NCBI GenBank assembly: GCA_023664945.1
Contig: JAMPER010000001.1
Coordinates: 583,652 to 647,651, forward strand
Direction of reading: 5' to 3'
DNA length: 64,000 nucleotides
DNA from: Alistipes senegalensis
GTDB taxonomy: Bacteria > Pseudomonadota > Gammaproteobacteria > Burkholderiales > Burkholderiaceae_D
Both the position numbers and the translations under genes were made by a program. The notes beneath the pieces are model-generated. The model had not been told where the DNA came from, ran no database searches, and worked only from the letters and a program-made list of their open reading frames with translations. Shown here in pieces: positions 41,387-51,235 of the stretch. Within the stretch, counting starts at the first letter, position 1. Every line of letters begins with the position of its first letter.

Positions 41387-43087
41387 TCAGGCCAGTGCCA
41401 CAACAAGCGGGCCGAGGAGGGTGAGAAAAACATTTGCCAGCGCATAGGTGATGGCAAACGGGGTGGTAGGAATATCGTTTCCTGCTTTTTCCAGGACTTC
41501 GCCAAAGGCCGGGTTGGCGCTGCGCGAGCCGGAGAGTGCGCCGGCAAAGATAGCTGCGTTGTTGTAGCGCAAGGCATAACGCCCGATGAGCATGGTGACG
41601 ACAAGCGGGATGACGGTGACCAGCACGCCGGCCAGGAAAATGGAAAGGCCGTGTGTTTTGACGGTCTGGACTGCCTGCATACCGTAGTTAAGGCCCACTA
41701 CGGCGACGAAGCCGGCCAGGCCCAGGTCTTTCATCAGTTGTGAGGCTGCGCCGGGCAGTGCGCCCATGTTCATGTGCCTGCTGCGCCACCATCCGAAGAT
41801 GAGCCCGGACAGGAGCGCGCCGCCGCCGCTTCCCAGCGTTAGGGGAATGCTGCCGATGCGGACGACGCCCAGCCCGATGAGCAGGCCGGCGGCAATGCCG
41901 AGGCTCATATAGATCAGGTCGGTTTTTTCGCTGGGGACGATGGCATAGCCGATTACCGAGGCTACCCGGCGGATATCCTGTTCTTCGCCGTACAGGCGGA
42001 AGATATCACCGCGCCTGACGCGGGTTTCCAGGGTGACAGGCAGGTTTTGGCTGCCGCGCGAAATGGAAAGGAGGTAAAGCCCGTGACGCATTTCGGGGGA
42101 GGTCATCTCCTGGATTTCCTGGAGGGTTTTGTTGTGGTAGCGCTCGCTTCCCAGCACGATTTCCCGTGTCAGCACCGGTAATTGCATATCCTGCCGGGCG
42201 GGTTGTTCGCTGCCAAGTTTTTGGGATGCGGCCAATATGGCGTCGCGCTGGCCGATGAGAAGCAGGCTGTCGCCGTCTTTAAGAAGGGTTTGGGGGGTAA
42301 CGCCGATTAGCGCATGGTTGCGCCGGATACGCGAGATGGTGACTGGGTACTGGCCGGAGGATTGCTCGAATTCCTGTACGGTTTTGCCTGCGGCAGGCCC
42401 GGCAAGGAAAACGCGGCCGACAAATTCGGGAGCGGCAAGCTGTTCTCCTTCGCCCAGGATGATGCCGGTATGGCCTCGTGCCGATTCGGCCTTGAGGGCA
42501 TCGTCCCGGATGCTTTTGCCCATGAATTTTTCCAGGAGGTTGACGCAGATGAGGATGGCGCCGAATGAACCGAAGATGTAGGTGACGCCGTAACCGACCG
42601 AGATATTGGCAATCATTTGCGAGGTGGCTTCGGTTCCGAGGTTCATGCTGTTGATGGCAGATTCGGCGGTGCCCATGATGGCAGATTGCGTGAGTCCTCC
42701 TGCGGCAATGCCGGCGGCGGTGCCTTTGTCCAGTGAAAAAAGGCGGGCAATGATGATGACGGTGATCAGTCCCGATGAAGCCAGTACCAGGGAAAGGGCA
42801 ATTTCGCGGAGGCTGTGTTTGCCAAGCGAGCGGAAAAATGTCGGGCCGCTGGTGTAGCCGACAGCGAAAATGAATAACGCAAAGAGGATGTTTTTGATGC
42901 CGTCGCTGACTTGCACGCCGAACTGGCTGACCAGGACGGCCATCAGTAAGGAGCCAGCGACGCCGCCAAGCTGGAATTTGCCGAAGCGGATTTTTCCGAC
43001 GAGGTAGCCCAGGCACAGGGAGAGAAAGAGGGCTATTTCGGGTGAAGCGCCAAAAAGACGGTGAACAGGGTCGTAAATGATGTGCAT
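41387..43087 (-). CDS. aspT: Aspartate-alanine antiporter (AspT, AAE transporter family)
   Basis: 566 aa from ATG 43085-43087 with AAGGAAA just upstream; a longer frame to 43186 lacks such a site. About ten or eleven membrane helices are split by a cytosolic loop with two RCK_C/TrkA-C domains (about 195-370, e.g. GRVFLAGPAAGKTVQEFEQ and SERYHNKTLQEIQEM). GLTQSAIMGTAESAINSM and ALSGSRSANPAFGEVLEKAGNDIPTTPFAITYALANVFLTLLGPLVVAL are AAE-family core motifs. It exchanges external aspartate for internal alanine electrogenically, building a proton-motive force with Asd. It is first in the aspT-asd operon, divergent from the DUF748 gene. Confidence 0.93.
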   Translation of the reverse strand: MHIIYDPVHRLFGASPEIALFLSLCLGYLVGKIRFGKFQLGGVAGSLLMAVLVSQFGVQVSDGIKNILFALFIFAVGYTSGPTFFRSLGKHSLREIALSLVLASSGLITVIIIARLFSLDKGTAAGIAAGGLTQSAIMGTAESAINSMNLGTEATSQMIANISVGYGVTYIFGSFGAILICVNLLEKFMGKSIRDDALKAESARGHTGIILGEGEQLAAPEFVGRVFLAGPAAGKTVQEFEQSSGQYPVTISRIRRNHALIGVTPQTLLKDGDSLLLIGQRDAILAASQKLGSEQPARQDMQLPVLTREIVLGSERYHNKTLQEIQEMTSPEMRHGLYLLSISRGSQNLPVTLETRVRRGDIFRLYGEEQDIRRVASVIGYAIVPSEKTDLIYMSLGIAAGLLIGLGVVRIGSIPLTLGSGGGALLSGLIFGWWRSRHMNMGALPGAASQLMKDLGLAGFVAVVGLNYGMQAVQTVKTHGLSIFLAGVLVTVIPLVVTMLIGRYALRYNNAAIFAGALSGSRSANPAFGEVLEKAGNDIPTTPFAITYALANVFLTLLGPLVVALA

Positions 43088-43257
43088 GCGGTTTCCTTTT
43101 CTGCCTTTGGGATAAAAAACGCGCGGGACTGGCCGCCCGGGTTTATTGGACACCACAACGGGAGGGGCTGACCGGAGCTTTGTCAAACATCCTGCCGGAT
43201 TGCTTGGGCGAAAACGGGAAAGGGCGTGAAAAGAAGGGGAAAACGGGTTATCCTTAA

Positions 43258-46200
43258 ATGGAGAAGACGGGTTATTGCAGGCGCGTGTTGATGAAAGACA
43301 GGCTGAAAAAAGCGGTTTTTACCCTTGTGCAGAGCAACAGGACCAAAAAGATAACGATTGGGTTCCTGTGCTTTTGCCTTTGCCTGTTTTTTTTGTATGC
43401 GGCGCTGGGGTTCTGGGTGCTGCCTTCTTATATCCAATCCCGCGCGCAGGCGCTGGCCAGGGAGAAGCTGCAGCGCACGCTGGTGATTGAGCAGGTTGAT
43501 TTCAATCCTTTTTCGCTGACGCTGGATATTAAGGGGGTGAGTTTATCCGAGCCGGGAAGCGAGGCGCGTTTTGCGGCGTTTGAGCAGCTTTACGCAGCGG
43601 TTTCTCCCGCTTCGGTTTTTCGCCTGACGCCGGTTATTACCGAATTCAAGCTGGTGAAGCCCTTTGTGCGCGTGGTGCGTTTTGAGCAGGGCAAGCGCAA
43701 TTTCGATGATATTGTTTCGCTTTTCAGCACGCAGGAAGGGGAAAAGGAGACAACGCCAAAAGCAGAGCCGGAAAGGCGGCCGCAAAATGCCGCGGAACGG
43801 CGGGCAGCTATCCGGAAACGCAGGTTTGGCATTTACAATTTCCAGATTGTGGATGCCCGTATTGAGCTGGAAAACCGGGAAAAAGGGACGCAGACGCTAA
43901 TCAGTGATTTCCATATCGGATTGCCTTACCTTTACAGGGGGCCGGTCAAGGGGATTGCACGCCATGTGGAACCGCGGTTTGAGGCGATGGTTAATGGCAA
44001 ACGCCTGGAGATTACCCGCGAGAGGCCGTCGGCTGAAAGCCGAGACAGTATTCTCCGGTTCAATATGGATCGTATTGACCTGACGCGCATTTTTAATTAT
44101 CTCCCGCTGAATCCGGCATACCGCCTTCGCGAAGGATGGCTGGATTTGCATCTTTCGTTATATATTCACCGCCCGAAAGAGGCGCAGACAAGCGTGGATA
44201 TTGGCGGGCAGGCTACGCTGCGTTCCATTGCCATGACCCGGCAGGACAAGCCGTTTTTCAGCATGGAAAAGCTGGATTTGCATCTGGGCGCCAATTCGCC
44301 GGACAAGGGTGCTTACCGGATTGACCGGCTGGAGATTGTCCGGCCGGAACTTCATGTGACCAGCGATAAAAACGGTGTGCCGGATATTGCCGATTTGCTG
44401 GCCAAAGCGGATGAGGAAGCGGCGTTGCCGGAAGAAGAGGCCGCTTTGCCAACAGACAGCACAGCTGCTTCCGATGCGCAGGCGGCGGAAGCCAAAAGCA
44501 TGACTTTTACCCTGAAGGAATTGCTGGTGAAAAAGGCAAAGCTGCGCTATGAGGGTTATGCCGGCGCGGCGTTATCAGGGGCTTCGCTTGGCGATTTTGA
44601 CCTGGTTATCCAGGATGCGGAAATGGATTTTGTCGCGCAGAAGCTGAAGGTGGGCCGGATTCATTCCCCTGGCGGGCGTTTTGATGCGGCGCTTTACAGC
44701 GGCATGCCTTCTGCCGCTGCGGTTGAAGATACCGGTAAAGAGAGGCAGGGTGCGCCGGGATTGGCTGTGCAGTTGGGCAAGTTCAGCCTGGCTAACTGGA
44801 ATGGCCGGATCAGGCATACGGCTTCCCGCGAGATGGCAGCCCAGCCGTTTTCGGCATCAATCAACCGTTTTGGGGTGGCTGTTGAGGATGTCTCGCTTGA
44901 TCTGGCTGCGGAAAAAGTTTCCGTGGGAGAGGTGCAGTCATCCGGCGCTTCCTTTGATGTGACGCTTGAGGATCATCCTGCCGGGAAACCGTTTGCGCCG
45001 GTTAAGGCAGATGGGGCCGGGGCGTTTGAAATCAGTATCGGCAAAATAGGGATTGCCGGCTGGTCTGCCCGCCTGACAAACCGTAACCGGGAAGCGGCGG
45101 GGCTGCCGGTTTCGGCAGCGGTCAGCCAGTTTGGCCTGAAAGTGGAGAAGGCGCTGGTTGATATGAAGAAGCAGGAAGCCAGCGCAGCGCATATCCGTTC
45201 TGCCGGCGGCCGTTTTGATGTGCTGATGGAAAACCGTCCGCCGGTTGTGTCTTCCGGTTTTACCGTCGCTGGCAAGGCCGGTTCGCCCTATCATATCCGG
45301 GCGGGCAGGCTGGAAGTGGCCGGCTGGTCTGGCAAGGTCAAGAACAGCAACCGCCTTGATCCTTTTGAAACGCCTTTTTCCGCAACGCTTTCCCGCATGG
45401 GAGTGACGGTTGATGATGCAGATATCCGCCTGAAAGACAAGGCGGTTTCGGTTGCCGCCATTCACTCTGCGGGAGGGGAGGCCGAAATTGAGCTGGAACC
45501 TTACCCTGACAAGCCTTCTCCCCGGGGAAAACGCGCCGCTGCTCGGGCAGGGCTGCTGGCTTCAGTGATGGAAGCGCAAAAGGCGCAGCCTGCCGAAGGG
45601 TTTGCCGTGAATATCGGCAAGGTTGCCGTATCGGACTGGGCGGCGCGCCTGAAGAACCGGAATACGACGGATATTGCCGGTATGCCGGTTTCGGGTTATG
45701 CAAGCCGGGTAAACCTGGCAGCATCCGATATCCGGCTTGATACGGAAAAACGGCGTATTACGGTAGGCGAGATTGTTTCCAAAAACGGGGTGCTGGCCGG
45801 GCAGATTGAGAAGCATGAAAAAGCGCCTGGGAAAAAGGCGGCAGCGGACGGCAGCCCTGTGGTGATGCCTCAGGCACCGCCTTATGCTGTCCATATCGGC
45901 AAGCTGGCGCTGGCGGGCTGGGCGCTGAAGGGACGCAATACCAATCTGGAAAAATCGCTGGGCGTTTCGGTAACGGATTTGGGATTGACCGCGCAGGAGG
46001 TGTCGTTCCCTTCCGGTCCGCCCGCCAGGCTTTCTGTGCAGGCAACGGTAAACAAGACGGGCAAACTGGCGGCAGACGGGAGAGCGGGGTTTTCGCCGCT
46101 GGATGTGGATATGGCGCTTGATGTGAAGGAGGTGAGCCTTGTTGCCATCCAGCCGTATATTGATGATTATGTCAACCTGACCATGAACCGGGCGGATTTG

Positions 46201-47814
46201 TCCCTGGCCGGGCAGGTTCGCCTGAAAGCCACTCCGGCAGGCGGGCTTGAGGGCGGCTACAGGGGGGAAGCGGCTTTGTCGCGGCTGCATACGGTTGACC
46301 AGGTCAATAAGGATACGTTTGTCCGGTGGAATACGCTGGCATTAAAGGAGATAGATGCCAATGTGGCGCCGCTTTCTGTCCGGATTGGGGAGGCGGAACT
46401 GAACCGCTTTTTTGCCCGGGTGATCCTCAATCCGGACGGCAGGCTGAATTTGCGCAATATCCTGAGAAGCCGGGCGGGCGGGCAAACCAGCCTGACGGAA
46501 ACGGAAAACGAGCTGGACGACCTGGCGGCGGCAGGGGAGGGGCGGCAATCCCGTTCAGGTGACAAGGGGAATGTGACAACCCGGCCTGTCAATCCGGGTA
46601 CTGCCGTATCAGGCCAGGCCGGGTTGCCGCTGGTAACGGTAAACAAGCTGACCCTGAAGAAAGGCCGCGTCAGGTTTACTGATAATTTTATCAAGCCGAA
46701 TTACACTGCCAATATTACGGAAATGGAAGGGACTGTTACCGGTTTTTCCTCTGACCCTGATGCGGTGGCGCGGCTTGACCTTCGCGGGCAGGTCAATCAT
46801 GCGCCATTGGTGGCGGCCGGTACAATCAGCCCGCTTAAGGAGCATCTTGCGCTGGATGTCGAGGCGCAGGTCCGCGGGATGGAGCTGGCCCAGTTCAGTT
46901 CCTATACGGCGCGGTATCTCGGCTATGGCATTGACAAGGGCAAGCTTTCGTTTGATGTAACGTACAAGATTGAGGATGGCGTTCTGGTTGCGCAAAACAG
47001 GCTGATACTGGATCAGCTGACGTTTGGCGAGAAAGCGCCGGGCGAGCCGGTCACCAGCCTGCCTGTCGAGCTGGCGGTTTCTTTGCTTAAGGACAGTAAC
47101 GGCGTGATTGATATTAATCTTCCTGTCGGCGGTTCGCTGGATGATCCGAGTTTTTCTATCGGCGGCATTCTTTCCCAGGTTTTCCTGAGTTCGTTAAAGC
47201 GGGTTATCCTTTCGCCGTTTGCGTTTCTTTCCATTGAGTTTGGCAAGGGCGCCGAGATGGCCTGGCTGGATTTTGAGCCGGGCAGCGCGGTGATTTCCGA
47301 CAAGGAAATGCCCAAGCTGGAGGCGCTGGCCAAGGCGTTTGCCTCAAGGCCGGAGCTGAAGCTGGATATTACCGGGCGGTATGATCCTTCGGCAGACCGT
47401 GCCGGGCTGGCCAAAGCGGCGATTAAGCGTAAGGTGCGTATGCTCAAGCGCCAGGATCTCCAGGAAAAAGGACAGTCTGTCGCGATAAACCGGCTGACTG
47501 TCGAGGACAGCGAATACCCGGGATTGCTGGAGCGGGTGTATGCGGAGGCGGATATCAAAAAGCCGCGCAACCTGATCGGCATGGAGAAAAAACTGGCGGT
47601 TCCCGAAATGGAAGCGCTGATGGAGAAATATTACCAGGCAACGGAGGAAGAGTTCCTGGCGCTGGCTTACCAGCGCGCAGAGCAGGTCAAGGCCTGGCTG
47701 GTTGAAAAAGGGAAGGTTGCCGATTCCCGCATTTTTATTCTTGCAAGCAAGGCGGGCGAATCGGGCGAAAACGGTGAAACAGCAGCACGGGTGGATTTTG
47801 CCATCCAGAAATAG
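43258..47814 (+). CDS. DUF748 / AsmA-like envelope protein with tandem repeats
   Basis: 1518 aa; an in-frame ATG at 43291 is an alternative start. An N-terminal membrane anchor (about 34-58, IGFLCFCLCLFFLYAALGFWVLP) is followed by a very long, beta-rich periplasmic region. QRTLVIEQVDFNPFSLTLDIKGVSLSEPG marks the DUF748/AsmA superfamily. Between about residues 500 and 960 a unit of 88-104 residues recurs five times. Each begins like IGKIGIAGWSARLTNRN and ends like IRSAGGRFDVLMENRP. The C-terminal part (LDFEPGSAVISDKEMPKLEALAKAF) resembles an OmpA-like module. Related proteins bridge the envelope and may carry phospholipids; that is inference here. A paralogue follows. Confidence 0.85.
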   Translation: MEKTGYCRRVLMKDRLKKAVFTLVQSNRTKKITIGFLCFCLCLFFLYAALGFWVLPSYIQSRAQALAREKLQRTLVIEQVDFNPFSLTLDIKGVSLSEPGSEARFAAFEQLYAAVSPASVFRLTPVITEFKLVKPFVRVVRFEQGKRNFDDIVSLFSTQEGEKETTPKAEPERRPQNAAERRAAIRKRRFGIYNFQIVDARIELENREKGTQTLISDFHIGLPYLYRGPVKGIARHVEPRFEAMVNGKRLEITRERPSAESRDSILRFNMDRIDLTRIFNYLPLNPAYRLREGWLDLHLSLYIHRPKEAQTSVDIGGQATLRSIAMTRQDKPFFSMEKLDLHLGANSPDKGAYRIDRLEIVRPELHVTSDKNGVPDIADLLAKADEEAALPEEEAALPTDSTAASDAQAAEAKSMTFTLKELLVKKAKLRYEGYAGAALSGASLGDFDLVIQDAEMDFVAQKLKVGRIHSPGGRFDAALYSGMPSAAAVEDTGKERQGAPGLAVQLGKFSLANWNGRIRHTASREMAAQPFSASINRFGVAVEDVSLDLAAEKVSVGEVQSSGASFDVTLEDHPAGKPFAPVKADGAGAFEISIGKIGIAGWSARLTNRNREAAGLPVSAAVSQFGLKVEKALVDMKKQEASAAHIRSAGGRFDVLMENRPPVVSSGFTVAGKAGSPYHIRAGRLEVAGWSGKVKNSNRLDPFETPFSATLSRMGVTVDDADIRLKDKAVSVAAIHSAGGEAEIELEPYPDKPSPRGKRAAARAGLLASVMEAQKAQPAEGFAVNIGKVAVSDWAARLKNRNTTDIAGMPVSGYASRVNLAASDIRLDTEKRRITVGEIVSKNGVLAGQIEKHEKAPGKKAAADGSPVVMPQAPPYAVHIGKLALAGWALKGRNTNLEKSLGVSVTDLGLTAQEVSFPSGPPARLSVQATVNKTGKLAADGRAGFSPLDVDMALDVKEVSLVAIQPYIDDYVNLTMNRADLSLAGQVRLKATPAGGLEGGYRGEAALSRLHTVDQVNKDTFVRWNTLALKEIDANVAPLSVRIGEAELNRFFARVILNPDGRLNLRNILRSRAGGQTSLTETENELDDLAAAGEGRQSRSGDKGNVTTRPVNPGTAVSGQAGLPLVTVNKLTLKKGRVRFTDNFIKPNYTANITEMEGTVTGFSSDPDAVARLDLRGQVNHAPLVAAGTISPLKEHLALDVEAQVRGMELAQFSSYTARYLGYGIDKGKLSFDVTYKIEDGVLVAQNRLILDQLTFGEKAPGEPVTSLPVELAVSLLKDSNGVIDINLPVGGSLDDPSFSIGGILSQVFLSSLKRVILSPFAFLSIEFGKGAEMAWLDFEPGSAVISDKEMPKLEALAKAFASRPELKLDITGRYDPSADRAGLAKAAIKRKVRMLKRQDLQEKGQSVAINRLTVEDSEYPGLLERVYAEADIKKPRNLIGMEKKLAVPEMEALMEKYYQATEEEFLALAYQRAEQVKAWLVEKGKVADSRIFILASKAGESGENGETAARVDFAIQK

Positions 47815-47892
47815 ACACCGGGAACCCCCGCGTTTTATCATGTAGGCAGGCTGCCGGTTGCGCCGGCTGCGGGTATGTTGAGGGGGGACTGT

Positions 47893-50800
47893 ATGCGAAA
47901 ACCGGATATTGCCCGGCTGAAATCCTTTTTTTTACTATACCGCCGGAAACTGGCGGTTGGCATATCCGTTTTTTTGTTCATTCTTTTTGCCTGCGGGTTG
48001 TCCGGTTATCTTTTTCTGCCGGGGGTTATCAAGGCCAGGGCAGAACAGGCGGTTGCCGGGCAGCTTCACCGGAAGCTGGTTATCGGGGAGGTCAGCTTCA
48101 ATCCGTTTTCTCTTGCCGTTACGCTGGAAAAGGTTTCTTTGAGCGAGCGGGACAGCGAGGAAACTTTTGTTTCCTTTGACCGGCTTTATGTGAATCTTTC
48201 CACGTTTTCCGCTTTCACGTTTTCCCCGGTTATCCGGGAGGTGGAACTGGTGAATCCTTATATTCACCTTTCGCGTACCACGGGCCATGCCTACAATATC
48301 AGCGATTTGATTGATATGGCCATGCAGCCTGCCGAACCGGACAGCAGGCCGCTTTCCTATTCGGTCAACAATATCCAGGTGGATGGCGGCGTGATTGTTT
48401 TTGATGACCATCCCATGAAGGCGCAGCATCGTATAGAGGATATCCGCATCCGCATTCCCGCTGTTTCTTCCAGTCCTTCCCGTATTGAGACGTTTATTGA
48501 GCCATACCTGAGCGCGCGGATAAATGGCACCCGGATGGAATTGTCGGGCAAGACACGGCCTTTTGCAGAAGACAAGGAGACGGTGTTTGACCTGGTGCTG
48601 AAGGATATTGCCCTGCCGCGATATATGGCTTATTTGCCATACAAGCCGGCATTTCATCTTGCCGGAGGCAACCTCAGTTTTGATTTGAAGCTGCATTTTA
48701 TCCAGCATGAGGGACGGCTGCCGGAGCTGGATGTGAGCGGCGCGGTTGAACTGGATGGCCTGCGGCTGACCGACCTGGCGAAAAAGCCGATGCTGGCGCT
48801 GGATAAACTGGCCGTTACGCTGGAAAAGAGCGCGATTTTTGCAGGGGATTTCCGGCTTGGGCAGATAACGCTGGTTCGCCCGGAGGTTTATGCCGAAAAC
48901 AGCGCTTCGGGGGTGCTGAATTTGCTGGCATTGGCGCCGGAGGCCAAAAAAACGGCAGGGCCGAGAAAGCCGGACGCAGGAAAGGAAGCGCAGGACAAGG
49001 CGCCCATGAAGCTGGCTGTCGGGCAATTTGCCGTGAAAGACGGGAGGCTTCGCTATACCGACTATGCGGCCGGGCTGCCCTATACCGTCATGGCAAATGG
49101 TTTGAATCTTGTTGTGGATGAGACGGCGGTGGATGTTGGCGGGCGATCTGCCCGTATCGGCAGGATTGCTTCCGACCATGCGGCGCTGGAAATGGCTGTG
49201 GAAAAACGGCTGCAACGCGGCCGCGCGCCGGTGTCTTCCCGGCAGGCAGTGGCTTCCGGCGAGCCTGGCTTTGGCGTGCATATCGGTGAAATTGATATTG
49301 GCGGCTGGTCTGTGCATATGCAAAACAGGAACCTGAAGCAGCCGATGGGCGGCAGTTTCACGGGATTGACGGCCCATATCCGGGATATTTCGACTGAGCC
49401 AGGCCAGATAAGTGCGCTCAAGGTGATGGCAAATGTTGAGAAGAAGGGGGCTGTGCGGGTAGAAGGCCGGTTTGGCGCAGCACCGCTTTTTGCCGATCTG
49501 GATGTGAATTTGCAGCATGTCAGCCTGGTGGCGCTTCAGCAGTATATTGATACCCAGGTGAACCTGACGCTTCGCCAGGCGGATGTTTCCACAAAAGGGC
49601 ATTTGTCGCTTTCCGCCGGGAAGAAGGGGGCGTTGCAAGGCGAATACAAGGGGGATGTGAGCCTGGATAACCTGGTGACGCTAGACCAGATAAAGGGTGA
49701 TTCGTTTGTCCGCTGGAAAACCTTTGCCTTGAAACAGATGCGTGTGCAGTTTTCGCCATTTTCCCTGACGGCACGGCAGGCTGATCTTGACCAGTTTTTT
49801 GCCCGGCTGATACTGGGGGCAGACGGCCGTTTGAATGTGCAAAATATTCTGCGAAGCGAGGCAGGCGGCCAAAAGAGCCTGACTGACAGCGAAGCGCCTG
49901 TTGAGACGGCAGGAGACGCAGGCGCTGCCGTTGTTTCATTGGCAGCGGCTTCTGAGGGAAAAACGGTTTTGCCGCCGCAGGAAAGGCCAGAACCGGGGGA
50001 AGCGGGATTGGCCGCCGCGCCGCAGGCCGGGCTGCCGCCGATCCGGATTGACCGTTTCCGGTTAAATCACGGCCGTATCCGTTTTACCGACAATTTTATC
50101 AAGCCGAACTATACGGCCAATATGGACCGGGTTCAGGGCATTATCAGCCGGATTGCCAGCGACAGCCGGAGCGCGGCAGCGGTGAGCATAAAGGGGCAGG
50201 TCAACCGTGCGCCCCTGACGGTAACGGGGAGTGTCAATCCGTTCAACCCGGCGTTATCCCTGGACTTGAAAGGGACGGTCAAGGGGATGGAGCTGGCGCA
50301 GTTCAGCTCTTATACCAGCAAGTATGTGGGCTATGGCATTGAAAAGGGCAAGCTTTCGTTTGATGTGCAGTACAAGGTGGAAAACGGGGAGCTGAGTGCG
50401 GAAAACCGTCTTGTTCTGGATCAGCTGACTTTTGGCCCGAAAAGCGAGGGGGAGCCGGTTATCGGCCTGCCGGTTGAGCTGGCTGTCAATTTGTTAAAGG
50501 ACGGGGACGGGGTGATTGATGTGAATCTGCCTGTTTCAGGTTCGTTGAGCGATCCGGATTTTTCCGTTGGCGGCATTGTTTTCCGCGTGGTGGTCAATCT
50601 GCTGAAAAAAGCGGTGACGGCGCCTTTTTCCCTGCTTGCCTCGGCCTTTGGCGGAGGGAAGGAGCTTTCCTGGCTGGCATTTGCGCCAGGCCATGCCGAG
50701 GTAACGGAAAAGGAGAAGGAAAAATTGGAAACCCTCTCCAAAGCGCTGAAGAACCGACCGGGACTGAAGCTTGAAGTGACGGGGTGTTATGACCCGGAGA

Positions 50801-51207
50801 TTGACAGGGAAGGCCTGGCCAGGGTATCGATAGACCGGAAGGTGCGCGAACAGAAACGCAGGGAGATGGGCCAGGCGGGTGAAAATATGCGTTTGAGTGA
50901 AGTCCGTGTCAGTACGGAAGAATATGCAAAGCTGCTTAAGGCAGTTTACAGCGAGGCAGATTTCAAAAAACCGCGTAACCTGATCGGGTTTCAAAAGTCG
51001 CTGCCGGTTGCCGAGATGGAAAAACTGCTTGTCAAGCATTATCCGGTACAGGAGGAGGCGTTCCTGCGGCTGGCTGACAGGCGGGCTGCTGTGGCGAAGG
51101 CGTGGCTGATTGACCAGGGAGGCATTCCCGAGGCACGTATTTTCCTCCATGCCAGCAAGCGCAGGGATGGCGGAGACGGTGCGCGGGTGGATTTTTCCCT
51201 GCATTAG
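47893..51207 (+). CDS. DUF748 / AsmA-like envelope protein, shorter paralogue
   Basis: 1104 aa from ATG 47893, which has AGGGGGG at ideal spacing; ATG 47875 is upstream. The N-terminal anchor (LAVGISVFLFILFACGLSGYLFLP) and RKLVIGEVSFNPFSLAVTLEKVSLSERDSEETFVSFDRLYVNL parallel the preceding protein. Only one copy of the GWSVHMQNRN repeat is present (about residue 475). The C-terminal third is closely similar to its neighbour, e.g. GRIRFTDNFIKPNYTANMDRVQG, ELAQFSSYTSKYVGYGIEKGKLSFDV and LSWLAFAPGHAEVTEKEKEKLETLSKAL. The pair most likely arose by duplication. The gap between them is 78 bp. Confidence 0.87.
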   Translation: MRKPDIARLKSFFLLYRRKLAVGISVFLFILFACGLSGYLFLPGVIKARAEQAVAGQLHRKLVIGEVSFNPFSLAVTLEKVSLSERDSEETFVSFDRLYVNLSTFSAFTFSPVIREVELVNPYIHLSRTTGHAYNISDLIDMAMQPAEPDSRPLSYSVNNIQVDGGVIVFDDHPMKAQHRIEDIRIRIPAVSSSPSRIETFIEPYLSARINGTRMELSGKTRPFAEDKETVFDLVLKDIALPRYMAYLPYKPAFHLAGGNLSFDLKLHFIQHEGRLPELDVSGAVELDGLRLTDLAKKPMLALDKLAVTLEKSAIFAGDFRLGQITLVRPEVYAENSASGVLNLLALAPEAKKTAGPRKPDAGKEAQDKAPMKLAVGQFAVKDGRLRYTDYAAGLPYTVMANGLNLVVDETAVDVGGRSARIGRIASDHAALEMAVEKRLQRGRAPVSSRQAVASGEPGFGVHIGEIDIGGWSVHMQNRNLKQPMGGSFTGLTAHIRDISTEPGQISALKVMANVEKKGAVRVEGRFGAAPLFADLDVNLQHVSLVALQQYIDTQVNLTLRQADVSTKGHLSLSAGKKGALQGEYKGDVSLDNLVTLDQIKGDSFVRWKTFALKQMRVQFSPFSLTARQADLDQFFARLILGADGRLNVQNILRSEAGGQKSLTDSEAPVETAGDAGAAVVSLAAASEGKTVLPPQERPEPGEAGLAAAPQAGLPPIRIDRFRLNHGRIRFTDNFIKPNYTANMDRVQGIISRIASDSRSAAAVSIKGQVNRAPLTVTGSVNPFNPALSLDLKGTVKGMELAQFSSYTSKYVGYGIEKGKLSFDVQYKVENGELSAENRLVLDQLTFGPKSEGEPVIGLPVELAVNLLKDGDGVIDVNLPVSGSLSDPDFSVGGIVFRVVVNLLKKAVTAPFSLLASAFGGGKELSWLAFAPGHAEVTEKEKEKLETLSKALKNRPGLKLEVTGCYDPEIDREGLARVSIDRKVREQKRREMGQAGENMRLSEVRVSTEEYAKLLKAVYSEADFKKPRNLIGFQKSLPVAEMEKLLVKHYPVQEEAFLRLADRRAAVAKAWLIDQGGIPEARIFLHASKRRDGGDGARVDFSLH

Positions 51208-51235
51208 GCGGGGGAACGCCCCGGCTGGGGAGGGG

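Noticed and set aside
44758..46100. Repeats in the DUF748 gene as a CRISPR or DNA-level satellite
   Set aside because: Units are 264-312 bases, diverged at DNA level and in one reading frame; they are protein repeats.
47935..49638. Leftward open frame of 567 codons
   Set aside because: Antisense to the second DUF748 gene; the translation is His/Arg/Gln-rich without any domain.
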